From positions 1-64,000 of the forward strand of contig NZ_SDWV01000002.1 in the NCBI RefSeq assembly GCF_004137345.1: 64,000 nt of DNA. Direction: 5' to 3'. This document shows positions 49,879-59,661 of the stretch, piece by piece. The first letter of the stretch is position 1, and every line of letters starts with the position of its first letter. This DNA is from Nocardioides zhouii (GTDB taxonomy: Bacteria > Actinomycetota > Actinomycetes > Propionibacteriales > Nocardioidaceae). The translations under genes were made by a program, and so were the position numbers. The notes under the pieces were generated by a model, which made no database searches, was not told the DNA's origin, and saw only the letters and a program-made list of their open reading frames with translations.

Positions 49879-51125
49879 GTCTCCTCTCCCAGGCTGCGAG
49901 GGGCCACGCTACCGCCACGCTCGAGGCGCTGGATCTCGACGGGGTCGGACGTCACGTTCCCGGTCTCGGGGTCGTACGCGAAGTCCGCCGGACCCCAGCC
50001 GGTCGCGGGCCGCGGCGCCTGGATGTTCTGGGCACCACGGGCGTTGGTCTCCGAGGCGGGAGCCGTGCAGCGGGTGTCCTCCTTCATCGGCCGGTTGCTG
50101 CCGTCGAGCGGCGAGCGGCGGTCGGTGCCCTCGTAGCCGGCCAGGCAAGGGTGCGGCTCGTTGGTCAGGATCATCCCGAAGTGGGCGTCGTACAGGCCGG
50201 TCGACGGCGTCTTCGACACGACGGTGTAGCCGCCCTCGACCACGTAGGGGTAGATCACGAGCAGCTGCTCGATGCCGTCGAGGTGCTTGACCACGACCTC
50301 GCCGGTGGTGACGAGGTTGTTGATGAGCTCGCCGAGCTCGACCTCGTTGTCCTCGAGGAAGACCCGCAGCTCGTTGGCCCCGAGCGAGCCGTCCTCGATG
50401 AGGGTGCGCAGGTCCTCGTCGTGGTTGGCCACAGTCGTGGAGAAGGCGGACAGGTCGCGCGCGAACCGGCGGAACGCGCTCTCGGAGTCGATCTGGCCGT
50501 TGAGGACGGTGTTGCCGTCGCGGATGAGGTCGACCGTGACGTCGAAGTTCGCCTCGGCGGTGGTGATGAAGGAGTTGCTGCTGTCGAGGATCGTCTGCAG
50601 GTCGCCGCCGGCGTCGTTGAAGGCCAGGCCGAACTCGGACGTCACCGTGCGGAGGTCGTCCCCGTCGACGCTGCGCACCGTCTCGTCGAGGTGGGTGAGC
50701 AGCGTGTCGGTGGAGATCGGCACGGCCGTACGGTCGAGCGCGATCTCGGAGCCGTCGTCGAGGAATGGCTTCGCGTTGCTCTGCGGCTGCAGCTCGACGT
50801 ACTGCTCGCCGACCGCCGAGCGGTTGCCGACGAGGGCGCGCGCGTCGGCGGGGATGTCGTCGAACTCGTTGTCGATGTCGAGCACCACGTCGACGCCGTC
50901 GGCGGTCAGCACCAGCTTCTCGACCTGGCCGATGCGGACGCCGCGGTAGGACACCTCGGCGCCGGCGAACGCGCCGCCCGAGTCGGCGAAGTGGGCGACC
51001 ACGGTGTAGCTCTGGTCGAGGAACACCCGGTCCAGCCGGGCATAGCGGGCGCCCACGAAGCTGACGCCGATCAACGTGATCAGCGCGAAGACGAGCAGCT
51101 GCACCTTGGTGCGACGGGTGATCAT
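49836..51125 (-). CDS. mceF: Mce family protein, position F
   Basis: This is a 429-residue Mce subunit. One N-terminal membrane helix (about 8-26) is followed by the MCE domain (about 38-115, YRGVRIGQVEKLVL) and a long helical part. Six different Mce subunits build a tunnel through the periplasm for lipids such as sterols or fatty acids. ATG 51125 overlaps mceE by 4 nt. The C-terminal 100 residues are low in helix and rich in Pro, Asn and Thr. Confidence 0.9.
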   Translation of the reverse strand: MITRRTKVQLLVFALITLIGVSFVGARYARLDRVFLDQSYTVVAHFADSGGAFAGAEVSYRGVRIGQVEKLVLTADGVDVVLDIDNEFDDIPADARALVGNRSAVGEQYVELQPQSNAKPFLDDGSEIALDRTAVPISTDTLLTHLDETVRSVDGDDLRTVTSEFGLAFNDAGGDLQTILDSSNSFITTAEANFDVTVDLIRDGNTVLNGQIDSESAFRRFARDLSAFSTTVANHDEDLRTLIEDGSLGANELRVFLEDNEVELGELINNLVTTGEVVVKHLDGIEQLLVIYPYVVEGGYTVVSKTPSTGLYDAHFGMILTNEPHPCLAGYEGTDRRSPLDGSNRPMKEDTRCTAPASETNARGAQNIQAPRPATGWGPADFAYDPETGNVTSDPVEIQRLERGGSVAPRSLGEETWKWLYLQPLLTRD

Positions 51126-52558
51126 CGCTGCACCACCCCAGGCAGGAGCAGGCTGACGAGCGCCGGGTCGTAGACGTCCATCAGGTCACGCACGGTAAGC
51201 CCCCCACGTCGCGGCCGCTCGGCGACACCGGCCCGGCCGAGTCCCGTCGGGGCACCGAGCGTGGGCAACGGCGGGAGCGTGGTCGGGATCGCCGTCGTCG
51301 GGATGACGGTGGTCGGGACCGGGACCGGCGGCGACGGCAGTCCGGGGATCTGGTTGAGCTCGCGGCACACGTCCTTGTCAGTGTTCTCCGGCTTGGCGCA
51401 CTCCTCGCGCAGCTGGAGCAGCTTCTGTGCGTTGGCCAGCACCTTCTTGCACGCCTCGCTCGTGAGCGAGCCGCTCTGGAGGCAGGCCAGCACGTCGTTG
51501 ACGATGACCGTCGGGTCGATGACCGTCGGGAGGTTGGTCGGCAGCGACGGGGTCGCACCGGCTCCTCCCGCGACGTCGACGTCGAGGGTGATCGAGAGGT
51601 TCGTGTAGTCGCCCATGTGCAGGTTGCGCGCCACCTGGGGGTCGCGACCGACCACCTCGTCGACGAACGGGTAGGTCAGGAAGACGTTGAAGGCGTTGGT
51701 GAAGTCGTCCCCGGACGCAGCGAGCTGTGTCAGCACCGGATCGAGCCGCTCGAGCGAGGTGATCGTGGCGCCCTTGGACCTCGCGATCACGTCGACGGCG
51801 ACGGAGGAGAGCTGATCCAGCGCCGTCAGCATCTCGACGAGGTCGTCGCGCTGGCGGTCGATCGAGTCAAGGGCGCTGGGCAGCTCCTCGAGGGCCGCGT
51901 CGATCGTCGGGAGCTGCTTCTCGGCGGCGATCGCCAGCCGGTTGAGCGACTCGATCGCGTCGACGATGTCGGCCTTGTTCTCGTCGAGCTGACCGGTGAA
52001 CACGCGGAGCTGCTCGAGCACCGACCTCGCCGAGTCCTCACGACCCTCGAGGGCCAGGTTGAGCTCCTGGGTGATGGTCTTGAGCTGGGCGACACCGCCG
52101 CCGTTGAGCAGCAGGCTCAGGGCGCCGAGCACCTCCTCGACCTCGGGGTTGCGGCCGGCGCGCTCGATCGGGATCTTGTCGCCATCGGCCAGCGCGTTGG
52201 CGCTGGCACCCTGGTCGGGCGCACTGAGCTCGACGAACTTCTCACCGAGGAGGCTGGTCTGACGCAGCTCGGCGACCGCGTTGTCGGGCAGCTCGACGTC
52301 GCGGCGCATCTCGAGGGTGACGAGGGCCTGGTAGCCCTCGAGGTCGATCGCGGTCACCTTGCCGACGCTGATGTCGTTGACCTTGACCGTCGACTGCGGG
52401 ACGAGGTCGAGGACGTCGGCGAACTCCACCTTGATCGTCATCGGGTTCTCGCCGACGTCGGGCCCGCCGGGAAGCGGCAGGGAGTAGACGCTGGCGTCGC
52501 ACGATGACAGGGCCAGCGCGGCCGCTCCGGCCATCGCGAGCGCCTTCAGCCGCTTCAC
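51122..52558 (-). CDS. mceE: Mce family lipoprotein, position E
   Basis: This is a 478-residue subunit. It has a lipoprotein signal with lipobox LSSC and Cys20, as mceE proteins do. The MCE domain is about 43-120 (VNDISVGKVTAIDLEGYQ). A coiled helical region spans about 150-300, and a Pro/Thr-rich stretch (about 415-440) precedes the end. GTG 52558 overlaps the mceD stop by 4 nt. Confidence 0.9.
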   Translation of the reverse strand: MKRLKALAMAGAAALALSSCDASVYSLPLPGGPDVGENPMTIKVEFADVLDLVPQSTVKVNDISVGKVTAIDLEGYQALVTLEMRRDVELPDNAVAELRQTSLLGEKFVELSAPDQGASANALADGDKIPIERAGRNPEVEEVLGALSLLLNGGGVAQLKTITQELNLALEGREDSARSVLEQLRVFTGQLDENKADIVDAIESLNRLAIAAEKQLPTIDAALEELPSALDSIDRQRDDLVEMLTALDQLSSVAVDVIARSKGATITSLERLDPVLTQLAASGDDFTNAFNVFLTYPFVDEVVGRDPQVARNLHMGDYTNLSITLDVDVAGGAGATPSLPTNLPTVIDPTVIVNDVLACLQSGSLTSEACKKVLANAQKLLQLREECAKPENTDKDVCRELNQIPGLPSPPVPVPTTVIPTTAIPTTLPPLPTLGAPTGLGRAGVAERPRRGGLTVRDLMDVYDPALVSLLLPGVVQR

Positions 52559-53700
52559 CGCTCCACCTCCACGAGTCCACCCAGAGTGGGGTCGAACACG
52601 TCCTGGGCGGGCAGGACCTCGGCCTTGCCGAGCGCGCCGGGGCGACTCCGGCCGAGCAGCTGCGTGATCTGGTCGCACGCCTGTCCCGACCGCTCGACCT
52701 GGCCGACGAAGCCGCAGAGGAGCGCGGCGGGGTCCGCCTCGAGCTGGTTGATGGTCTCTCCGAAGTTGGCGCGGGTGTCGAGCGTGCCGGCCTGCGGGTT
52801 GTAGGTCAGGCCGAGGTTGTTGAGGGCCGCTGGCGCCACGTGCAGGATCTCGTCGAGCGCCGCGCGCTGGCGTACGAGCACCTTGGACACCCGGTTGAGG
52901 CCGGTGATGTTGCGGCTCAACGAGTCCTTGTTCTCCTCCACGAAGCCCTTCACCTCGGTCAGCGCGACCGACAGGTTCTTGGTCGCGGCGACCAGCTCCT
53001 CGCGCTCACCCTCGAGCATGGTCGAGACGTCAGCCAGGGACTGGTTGAACTGCCGCACGGTCTGGTCGTTGTCGGCGAGCGTCTTGACGAAGCCCTCGAG
53101 CGCCTGGACCGAGCCGAAGAGCTCCTCCTTGTTGCCGGCCAGAGTGGCGCTGAGCCGGGAGAAGTCCTTGATGGTCTGGCGGAACGTCGTGCCCTGGCCC
53201 CCGAAGTTGTCGGCGGTCACGGACAGCAGGTCGGACAGCGCGCCGGTCTTGTTGGCGCCACGCGGCCCGAGGGCCACGTTGAGCCGGTCGAGGCTCTCGT
53301 AGATCTGGTCGAGCTCGAGCGGCTGCGAGGTCTCGTCGGTGCTCAGCTCGGCGCCGTCGGTGAGCACGTCACCGGTGCCGGAGTACGCCGGCGTCAGCTG
53401 GACGTAGCGGTCGCCGACGACGGACGGCGCGATGATCACGGCCTTGGCGTCGCCCGGCAGCCGCACCGAGTCGTCGTACGCCATGGTGACCGTGACGTCG
53501 GTGCCCGTCGGCTCGACCTTGGTCACGGTGCCGACCGGCACGCCGAGCACGCGGACGTCGCTGCCCTCGTAGACCGAGATGGCGCGCGGGAAGTGCGCGA
53601 CGACGGTCTTGGAGCTGTCGCCGCCGAAAACGCTGACGGCGGCCGCCACCACGAAGAGCAGCACGATGAGGGGGACGAGGAATCGCTTCACGAGGTCCAT
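52555..53700 (-). CDS. mceD: Mce family protein, position D
   Basis: This is a 381-residue subunit with an N-terminal membrane helix (about 7-25) and the MCE domain at about 32-110 (VRVLGVPVGTVTKVEPTG). The rest is predicted helical with heptad-like patterns (about 130-290). It starts 3 nt after the mceC stop. It has no lipobox or other special feature. Confidence 0.9.
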   Translation of the reverse strand: MDLVKRFLVPLIVLLFVVAAAVSVFGGDSSKTVVAHFPRAISVYEGSDVRVLGVPVGTVTKVEPTGTDVTVTMAYDDSVRLPGDAKAVIIAPSVVGDRYVQLTPAYSGTGDVLTDGAELSTDETSQPLELDQIYESLDRLNVALGPRGANKTGALSDLLSVTADNFGGQGTTFRQTIKDFSRLSATLAGNKEELFGSVQALEGFVKTLADNDQTVRQFNQSLADVSTMLEGEREELVAATKNLSVALTEVKGFVEENKDSLSRNITGLNRVSKVLVRQRAALDEILHVAPAALNNLGLTYNPQAGTLDTRANFGETINQLEADPAALLCGFVGQVERSGQACDQITQLLGRSRPGALGKAEVLPAQDVFDPTLGGLVEVER

Positions 53701-53703
53701 GGG

Positions 53704-54666
53704 TCAGCCCACCTGCGGAACGGGAGGGAAGTTGGAGATCCAGGTGTCGAACCACGGACCGGTGCCGAGCGTGTTGGCGAAGACGCGGTAGAACGGCGCC
53801 ATCAGCCGCAGGCTGCTGTCGAGGTTGTCCTCGTTCTTGTTGAGGACCGCGACCACGTTCTCCAGGTGCGCCAGGGCCGGCGCGAGATCCTCGCGCGACT
53901 CCCGGATCAGCGCCGTCAGCTCCTTCGAGAGTGTCGTGGTGGACACCAGCAGCTCGTGGACGGCGTCGCGACGGGCGACGAGCGCGCGGAAGAGCACGTC
54001 GCCGTCCTCCATCAGCGCGATGATGTCCTGGTCGCGCTCGTCGAGCACGGTGGACACCCGTTGGAGGTTGACGAGCAGCGAGTTGAGCTGCTCGTCCTTC
54101 TCGGCCACGTTGGCCGACAGCCGGCTCAGGCCGGACAGCGCGCCGCGGAACTCGTCGGGGGTGTTGCGGGTGAGGTCGGCCATCGTGGTCAGCGACTCGG
54201 CGAGCTGGTCGGTGTCGATCTGCTCGGAGGTGGACGCCAGGCCCTCGAAGGCCTCGACCACGTCGAAGGGAGACGACGTACGCGCGGCGGGGATGGTGCC
54301 GTTCTCGTCGAGCTGGCCGCCGCCAGCCGGCTCCAGGGCGAGGAACATCGAGCCGAGGATCGTCTTGACCTTGATGGCGGCCCGCGTGTCGGTGCCGAAG
54401 TCTGCGGCCTCGTCGACCTTGAAGGTCACCTTCACCTGGTCCTGGTCGAGCTCGATCGAGTTGACCTTGCCGACCCGGACGCCGGCGATCCGCACCTCGT
54501 CGTTGGGCTTGAGGCCACCGGCCTCGGTGAACATCGCGTGATAGGTGTCGCCCCCGCCGATGATCGGCAGGTCGTCGGCGCGCAGGGCCGCGACGAGGAG
54601 CACCGCCAGGATGGCAAGGCTCACGGCGCCCACGAGGACGGGGTTGCGCTCCCTGAAGGGTTTCAT
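53704..54666 (-). CDS. mceC: Mce family protein, position C
   Basis: This is a 320-residue subunit. A membrane helix near 10-28 is followed by the MCE domain (about 38-115, VRIAGVRVGKVNSIELDQDQ) and a helical tail. It ends in WFDTWISNFPPVPQVG, without the long Pro-rich tail some MceC proteins carry. ATG 54666 overlaps the mceB stop by 4 nt. Confidence 0.9.
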   Translation of the reverse strand: MKPFRERNPVLVGAVSLAILAVLLVAALRADDLPIIGGGDTYHAMFTEAGGLKPNDEVRIAGVRVGKVNSIELDQDQVKVTFKVDEAADFGTDTRAAIKVKTILGSMFLALEPAGGGQLDENGTIPAARTSSPFDVVEAFEGLASTSEQIDTDQLAESLTTMADLTRNTPDEFRGALSGLSRLSANVAEKDEQLNSLLVNLQRVSTVLDERDQDIIALMEDGDVLFRALVARRDAVHELLVSTTTLSKELTALIRESREDLAPALAHLENVVAVLNKNEDNLDSSLRLMAPFYRVFANTLGTGPWFDTWISNFPPVPQVG

Positions 54667-55700
54667 CCGAGATCACACCTGTCGGAGCCGGTGCTGTACT
54701 TGACCGGCAGCGAGACCCCACCGGGCAGGTTGACCCGGCCCTGGAACTCGCAGAGGTAGAAGTTGAAGAACGAGCCGTAGATCGCGGTGCGACCGATCTT
54801 GTCCAGCTTGATCGGCAGAACCTGCAGTGCCCGGTCGAGCTCGGCCTTGTTCTTGTCGATGTTGCCGGCCACGGTCCGCAGCTCCTTGATGTCCTTCACG
54901 AACGGCTCGCGGATGCCGTCGACGAGGGACGCCGTCTCGACCGACAGGGCGGAGACGTCCTCGAGCGAACCGAGGATGGCATTGCGGTCCTTCTTCAGGC
55001 CGCCGACCAGGGTCCGGAACGACTGGATGAGCCGGGTGAGCTGCTCGTCGCGGTCGGCCACGTGGTCGAGGACGAGCGACAGGTTGTCGATCAGGTCGCC
55101 GATCACCTCGTCCCGGTCGGCCAGCGTCGAGGTCACCGACGCGGTGTGGGCGAGCAGTCCCTCGAGGGTGCCGCCCTCGCCCTGGAAGACCTGGATCAGC
55201 TCGTAGGACAGCTGGTTGACGTCATCCGGCGACAGCGCCTGGAAGAGCGGCTTGAAGCCGTTGAAGAGCACGGTCAGGTCCAGGGCGGGCCGGGTGCGGG
55301 AGACCGGGATGGTCGTGCCGGACGGCAGCCGCTGGGTGTCGCCGACCTCCTGGGTGAGCGAGATGTAGCGCTGTCCCACGAGGTTGCGGTAGCGGATGGA
55401 GGCGTTGGTGCCGCCGTTGACCGACGTGCCCTCGGCGACGGTGAAGCTGATGAGGGCGCGGGTGCGGTCGATGATCTCGACCTTGTCCACGGTGCCGACG
55501 CGGACGCCGGCGACCCGGATGTCGTCACCCTTGTTGACCCCGGTCGCGTCGGTGAACTCGGCCTTGTAGTCGCGGGAGTCGCCGAAGCTGAGGTTGCCGA
55601 TCGTGACGACCAGGACCGTGGTGGCGAGCGAGGTCACGACGACGAACACCAGGAGCTTCACCAGGTCGATGGAGGTCTTCTTGTCGAGGATCGGGCTCAT
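54663..55700 (-). CDS. mceB: Mce family protein, position B
   Basis: This is a 345-residue subunit. A membrane helix near 14-34 is followed by the MCE domain (about 44-122, IRVAGVRVGTVDKVEIIDRT) and a helical region, and a Cys near the C-terminus (NFYLCEFQGRVNLPGG) is typical of MceB. ATG 55700 overlaps the mceA stop by 4 nt. Confidence 0.9.
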   Translation of the reverse strand: MSPILDKKTSIDLVKLLVFVVVTSLATTVLVVTIGNLSFGDSRDYKAEFTDATGVNKGDDIRVAGVRVGTVDKVEIIDRTRALISFTVAEGTSVNGGTNASIRYRNLVGQRYISLTQEVGDTQRLPSGTTIPVSRTRPALDLTVLFNGFKPLFQALSPDDVNQLSYELIQVFQGEGGTLEGLLAHTASVTSTLADRDEVIGDLIDNLSLVLDHVADRDEQLTRLIQSFRTLVGGLKKDRNAILGSLEDVSALSVETASLVDGIREPFVKDIKELRTVAGNIDKNKAELDRALQVLPIKLDKIGRTAIYGSFFNFYLCEFQGRVNLPGGVSLPVKYSTGSDRCDLG

Positions 55701-56971
55701 CGCAGCGACACCTCCGCCCCGCGTGCCATCGGCCCGACCAGCAGCACGCCCAGGTCGGGTACGTCGTCCTTGCTGACGCCGAGCCCGGGCGCGAGGAGGG
55801 CCTTGAGGAGCGCCGACTCGTCGCGTCCGCCGGCATAGCCCGCGCCCGTGCCGGACCAGCCCGGTCCGACCCGGCTGGTGCCCTTGCCCGTCGGCGAGTC
55901 GACCCCGTCGACGAAGTCGGGCTGGGCGTTGAACGGGTTGGCCTGGGTGAAAGGAGGGTTGGGCAGGGTGCCGCAGTAGGGACCGTTCTTCGCCCCGTAG
56001 ACGGGGACGTCCTGCGGTCCGTAGGCGCGCGGCTGGTTGGGCAGGGTCTCCAGCACGATGTGCAGCGTGAAGCCGCGGAACGCCTCGGCCTGGAGCTTGC
56101 CGGCGCCGACGATGCCGCCGAGCAGGCAGGGGTACTCCGGCGCGTACTTCGCGAACACCTCGAGCTGCGCGGCACCCAGCTCGCCGAGGCGTACGAGGTT
56201 GTCACCGTTGGCGCGGGTGAACCGCTCGGCGACGGCCGAGAACTTCGAGACGTCGTTGAAGAGCGCCTTGAGCTTCTCCTCGCGGTCCTCGAGCGTCGTG
56301 GTCGTGGTGATCGTGTTGCGCAGGATCGTCGCGACCTCGGGCAGCACGTCGGCGTACGTGTCGGAGACGTCGGCGGTCAGGCGCAGGTCCTCGATCAGGC
56401 CCGGGAGCTCGGGGTTGAAGCGGACCAGGTAGCGGTCGAGCGTCTCGATGCTCTCGCCGAGCTGGTCGCCGCGGCCCTCGAGCGCGGTCGCGACCGCGTT
56501 GAGGGTGGTGTTGAGGTCGGCCGGCTGCACCGCGCGCAGGAGCGGGTAGAGATCGCTGAGCACCTGCTCGACCTCGATCGAGAGGTTGGTGCGCTCGATC
56601 ACGTCGCCGGCGGCGATCGTCTGGCCGGACGAGCCCCCCTCGGGGATGATCAGCGACACGAACTTCTCACCGAACAGCGTCTTGGGCAGGATCGAGGCGG
56701 TCACGTTCTCGGGGATGTCCGTGGTGCGGTCCTGGTAGAGGCCGAGCGTGATGTCGGCGCCCTCGACGGTCGGCTCGTAGTCGAGCACCTCGCCGACGAT
56801 GACGCCCTTGATCTTCACGTCCGCCCGCATCGGGAGCTGCAGCCCGATCTTGGAGGCCTTGACCGTCACCTCGTCGTAGTCGGTGAACTTCTTGGTGAAC
56901 ACGCCGTAGGTGAGCCACACCGAGGCCAGCATGAGGGTCAGGAAGATGATGCCGAGTGCCTTGAGCTTCAT
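55697..56971 (-). CDS. mceA: Mce family protein, position A
   Basis: This is a 424-residue subunit. The membrane helix is near 5-24, and the MCE domain about 35-112 (ADVKIKGVIVGEVLDYEP). It includes PKTLFGEKFVSLI and the conserved CLLGG in PEYPCLLGGIVGAG. The C-terminal 100 residues are Gly/Pro/Asn-rich. It starts 7 nt after the second permease gene. Confidence 0.92.
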   Translation of the reverse strand: MKLKALGIIFLTLMLASVWLTYGVFTKKFTDYDEVTVKASKIGLQLPMRADVKIKGVIVGEVLDYEPTVEGADITLGLYQDRTTDIPENVTASILPKTLFGEKFVSLIIPEGGSSGQTIAAGDVIERTNLSIEVEQVLSDLYPLLRAVQPADLNTTLNAVATALEGRGDQLGESIETLDRYLVRFNPELPGLIEDLRLTADVSDTYADVLPEVATILRNTITTTTTLEDREEKLKALFNDVSKFSAVAERFTRANGDNLVRLGELGAAQLEVFAKYAPEYPCLLGGIVGAGKLQAEAFRGFTLHIVLETLPNQPRAYGPQDVPVYGAKNGPYCGTLPNPPFTQANPFNAQPDFVDGVDSPTGKGTSRVGPGWSGTGAGYAGGRDESALLKALLAPGLGVSKDDVPDLGVLLVGPMARGAEVSLR

Positions 56972-56978
56972 GTCGGCC

Positions 56979-57788
56979 TCACCCCGCCAGTCGCACGGTG
57001 GTGGAGGTGCCCCAGATGGCCATGGAGAGCAGCAGGTCGAGCACGTTGATCGCGACGATGCTCGAGCGCACGGCCCGGCCCACGGCGACGCCCACGCCGG
57101 CCGGACCGCCGGAGGCGTTGTAGCCGTGGTAGCAGTGGATCAGGATGACCGTGACGGCGAAGACCAGGACCTTGCCGAACGACCACAGCACGTCGCCCGG
57201 CGGCAGGAACGCGTTGAAGTAGTGGTCGTACGTGCCGGGCGACTGGCCGTAGAACTGGGTCACCACGAGCCTGCTCGCGAAGTACGACGACAGCAGGCCG
57301 ACGACGTAGAGCGGGATGATCGCGATCAGGCCGCCGACCACGCGGGTGGCGACCAGGAACGGCATCGACGGGATCGCCATCACCTCGAGGGCGTCGACCT
57401 CCTCGGAGATGCGCATGGCGCCGAGCTGGGCGGTGAAGCCGCAGCCGACCGTGGCGGCCAGGGCGATGCCGGCGACCAGCGGAGCGATCTCGCGGGTGTT
57501 GAAGTAGGCCGAGACGAAGCCCGAGAAGGCCGCGGTGCCGAGCTGGTTGAGCGCGGCGTAGCCGGAGAGGCCCACCTGGGCACCGGTGAAGAAGGTCATG
57601 CCGATGATGACGCCGACCGTGCCGCCGATGACGGCGAGCGCGCCGGTGCCGAGGGTCACCTCGGCCAGGATCCGCAGGATCTCGCGCGGGTAGCGGCTGA
57701 CCGAGCGGGGCACGGCCTTGAGCACCCCGAGGTGGAAGGCGAGCTGTCCGCCGAGGGTGTCGAGCGAGGAGAGGGGCTTGAAGGCCAT
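56979..57788 (-). CDS. yrbEB: Mce transporter permease YrbE type, second
   Basis: This is a 269-residue MlaE/YrbE-family permease with about five helices. Conserved features are GAQVGLSGYAALNQLGTAAF, the SEEVDALEVMAIPSMPFLV EQ-loop-like region (interrupting helices) and a C-terminal SSIVAINVLDLLLSMA. It pairs with the first permease to form the inner membrane channel driven by the Mkl ATPase. It starts 2 nt after the first permease stop. Confidence 0.92.
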   Translation of the reverse strand: MAFKPLSSLDTLGGQLAFHLGVLKAVPRSVSRYPREILRILAEVTLGTGALAVIGGTVGVIIGMTFFTGAQVGLSGYAALNQLGTAAFSGFVSAYFNTREIAPLVAGIALAATVGCGFTAQLGAMRISEEVDALEVMAIPSMPFLVATRVVGGLIAIIPLYVVGLLSSYFASRLVVTQFYGQSPGTYDHYFNAFLPPGDVLWSFGKVLVFAVTVILIHCYHGYNASGGPAGVGVAVGRAVRSSIVAINVLDLLLSMAIWGTSTTVRLAG

Positions 57789-57790
57789 GG

Positions 57791-58576
57791 TCAGCCGCCC
57801 TTCGGGGGGATGATCTGGAGGTAGATCAGGCTCAGCACGAAGTTGGCCACGAAGAGCAGCAGGAACGTGATGACCACGGACTCGTTCACCGCGTCACCCA
57901 CGCCCTTCGGCCCGCCGTTGGCGTTCATGCCCTTGTAGGACGCCACGATCGCCGCGATCAGGCCGAACACGAGCGCCTTGATGAGGCCGATCCAGAGGTC
58001 GGGGAGCTGCGCGAGCGCGGTGAAGCTGGCCAGGTAGGCGCCGGGGGTGCCGTCCTGCAGGATCACGTTGAAGACGTAGCCGCCGGTCACGCCCACGACG
58101 CTGACCATGCCGTTGAGGAAGAACGCGACGAGCATGCACGCCAGGACGCGCGGCACGACCAGGCGCTGGATCGGGTCGATGCCCAGCACCATCATCGCGT
58201 CGAGCTCTTCACGGATCTTGCGGGCACCGAGGTCGGCGGCGATCGCCGAGCCGCCGGCGCCGGCGATCAGGAGGGCCGTACCGATGGGCGCCGCCTGCTG
58301 GATCACCGCGAGCACCGAGGCGGAGCCGGTGAACGACTGCGCGCCGAACTGCTTGATGAGGCCACCGACCTGCAGCGCGATGACCGCACCGAACGGGATG
58401 GCCACGAGCGCCGTGGGCACGATCGTGACCGAGGCGATGAACCACGCCTGCTGGATGAACTCGCGCAGCTGGAACGGTCGCCGGAAGAGCCCCCGGAACA
58501 CGTCGAGGGCGAAGGCGAAGAGGTTGCCCGCGACACTGAGGGGCGCGAGCGCGCGCGAGGACATGGAGGTGGCCAC
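57791..58576 (-). CDS. yrbEA: Mce transporter permease YrbE type, first
   Basis: This is a 261-residue MlaE/YrbE permease. It has the same fold as its neighbour: LQVGGLIKQFGAQSFTGSAS, then REELDAMMVLGIDPIQRLVV and a final hydrophobic helix. GTG 58576 begins it. It lies 6 nt after the ATPase gene. Confidence 0.92.
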   Translation of the reverse strand: MATSMSSRALAPLSVAGNLFAFALDVFRGLFRRPFQLREFIQQAWFIASVTIVPTALVAIPFGAVIALQVGGLIKQFGAQSFTGSASVLAVIQQAAPIGTALLIAGAGGSAIAADLGARKIREELDAMMVLGIDPIQRLVVPRVLACMLVAFFLNGMVSVVGVTGGYVFNVILQDGTPGAYLASFTALAQLPDLWIGLIKALVFGLIAAIVASYKGMNANGGPKGVGDAVNESVVITFLLLFVANFVLSLIYLQIIPPKGG

Positions 58577-58582
58577 TGGTCG

Positions 58583-59539
58583 TCAGGCTCCCGGGGCCAG
58601 GCCGGCGTTGCTGGTCTCGAACGATCCGGGCGGCGGCGTGATGCCGTGCTCCTTGCACCACTCGCCCGGCGGGCGCTGGCTGCGGCGCGGGATCCCGTTG
58701 GACGGCTCCTGCTGCAGCGGGATGGGGGGCAGCGGGGGCAGCTCCTGGCCCTCCTCGGAGGCGAGCTCGTCGGCGTCCTTCTCCTCCGACATGCCGATCG
58801 GCCCCACACGCTGCGCGTTGAGGAACTGCCGGACGACCGGCTCCTCCGAGCTCAGCAGCTGCTCGCGCGGACCGAACATCGCCAGGTGGCGGTGGTAGAG
58901 CAGGCCGATGTTGTCGGGCACCGTACGGGCGGTGTTGACGTCGTGGGTGACGATCAGGAAGGTCGCGTCGATCTGGGCGTTGAGGTCGATGATGAGCTGG
59001 TTGAGGAACGCCGTGCGCACGGGGTCGAGGCCGGAGTCGGGCTCGTCGAACAGGACGATCTCCGGGTCGAGCACGAGGGCGCGGGCCAGGCCGGCGCGCT
59101 TGCGCATGCCGCCGGAGATCTCACCGGGGAGCTTGTCCTCGGCGCCCAGGAGGCCGACGAGGTCCATCTTCTCCATGACGATCGCGCGGACCTCGGACTC
59201 GCTCTTCTTCGTGTGCTCGCGCAGCGGGAAGGCGACGTTGTCGTAGAGGTTCATCGAGCCGAACATGGCGCCGTCCTGGAACAGCACGCCGAAGAGCTTG
59301 CGGATCTCGTAGAGGTCGCGCTCGGAGCAGCTCGCGATGTCGGTGCCCTCGATGAGGATCGAGCCCTTGTCGGGCTTGAGCAGGCCGATGAGGGTCTTGA
59401 GGAAGACCGACTTGCCCGTGCCGGACGGGCCGAGCATCACGCAGATCTCCCCCGCCGGGATCGTGAGGCTCACGTCGCCCCAGATCAGCTGCTTGCCGAA
59501 CGACTTCGAGAGGTCGTTGACCACGATTTCCACGCCCAT
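58583..59539 (-). CDS. mkl: Mce transporter ATPase (Mkl/MlaF type)
   Basis: This is a 318-residue ABC ATPase. Walker A is GPSGTGKSVFLK, the signature is ISGGMRKRAGLARAL, and Walker B is EIVLFDEPDSGLDP, followed by the switch His in VTHD. It powers lipid import by the Mce complex. A C-terminal extension of about 80 residues is acidic then Pro-rich. ATG 59539 is chosen because GGAGGAAGGGG precedes it; the frame is open to 59590. Finding mkl upstream of rpoB is also seen in mycobacteria. Confidence 0.93.
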   Translation of the reverse strand: MGVEIVVNDLSKSFGKQLIWGDVSLTIPAGEICVMLGPSGTGKSVFLKTLIGLLKPDKGSILIEGTDIASCSERDLYEIRKLFGVLFQDGAMFGSMNLYDNVAFPLREHTKKSESEVRAIVMEKMDLVGLLGAEDKLPGEISGGMRKRAGLARALVLDPEIVLFDEPDSGLDPVRTAFLNQLIIDLNAQIDATFLIVTHDVNTARTVPDNIGLLYHRHLAMFGPREQLLSSEEPVVRQFLNAQRVGPIGMSEEKDADELASEEGQELPPLPPIPLQQEPSNGIPRRSQRPPGEWCKEHGITPPPGSFETSNAGLAPGA

Positions 59540-59564
59540 GTACGTCGCCCCTTCCTCCCAGTCG

Positions 59565-59578
59565 CTACTGCTCAGTAG
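59565..59578. promoter_or_regulatory. Inverted repeat upstream of the mce operon
   Basis: CTACTG-CT-CAGTAG (read on the plus strand) has perfect 6-bp arms. It lies 26 nt upstream of the mkl ATG, within the leader or at the promoter. It is a candidate operator, for example for a TetR- or FadR-type lipid regulator. Confidence 0.45.
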
Positions 59579-59661
59579 AGCAACGGACAAGTGGGCGTGA
59601 GGTTACGCCCTGGTGCGACGATCGTCACTCAACCTAGGGGTGAGGCGCGGCAGATGTGAGG

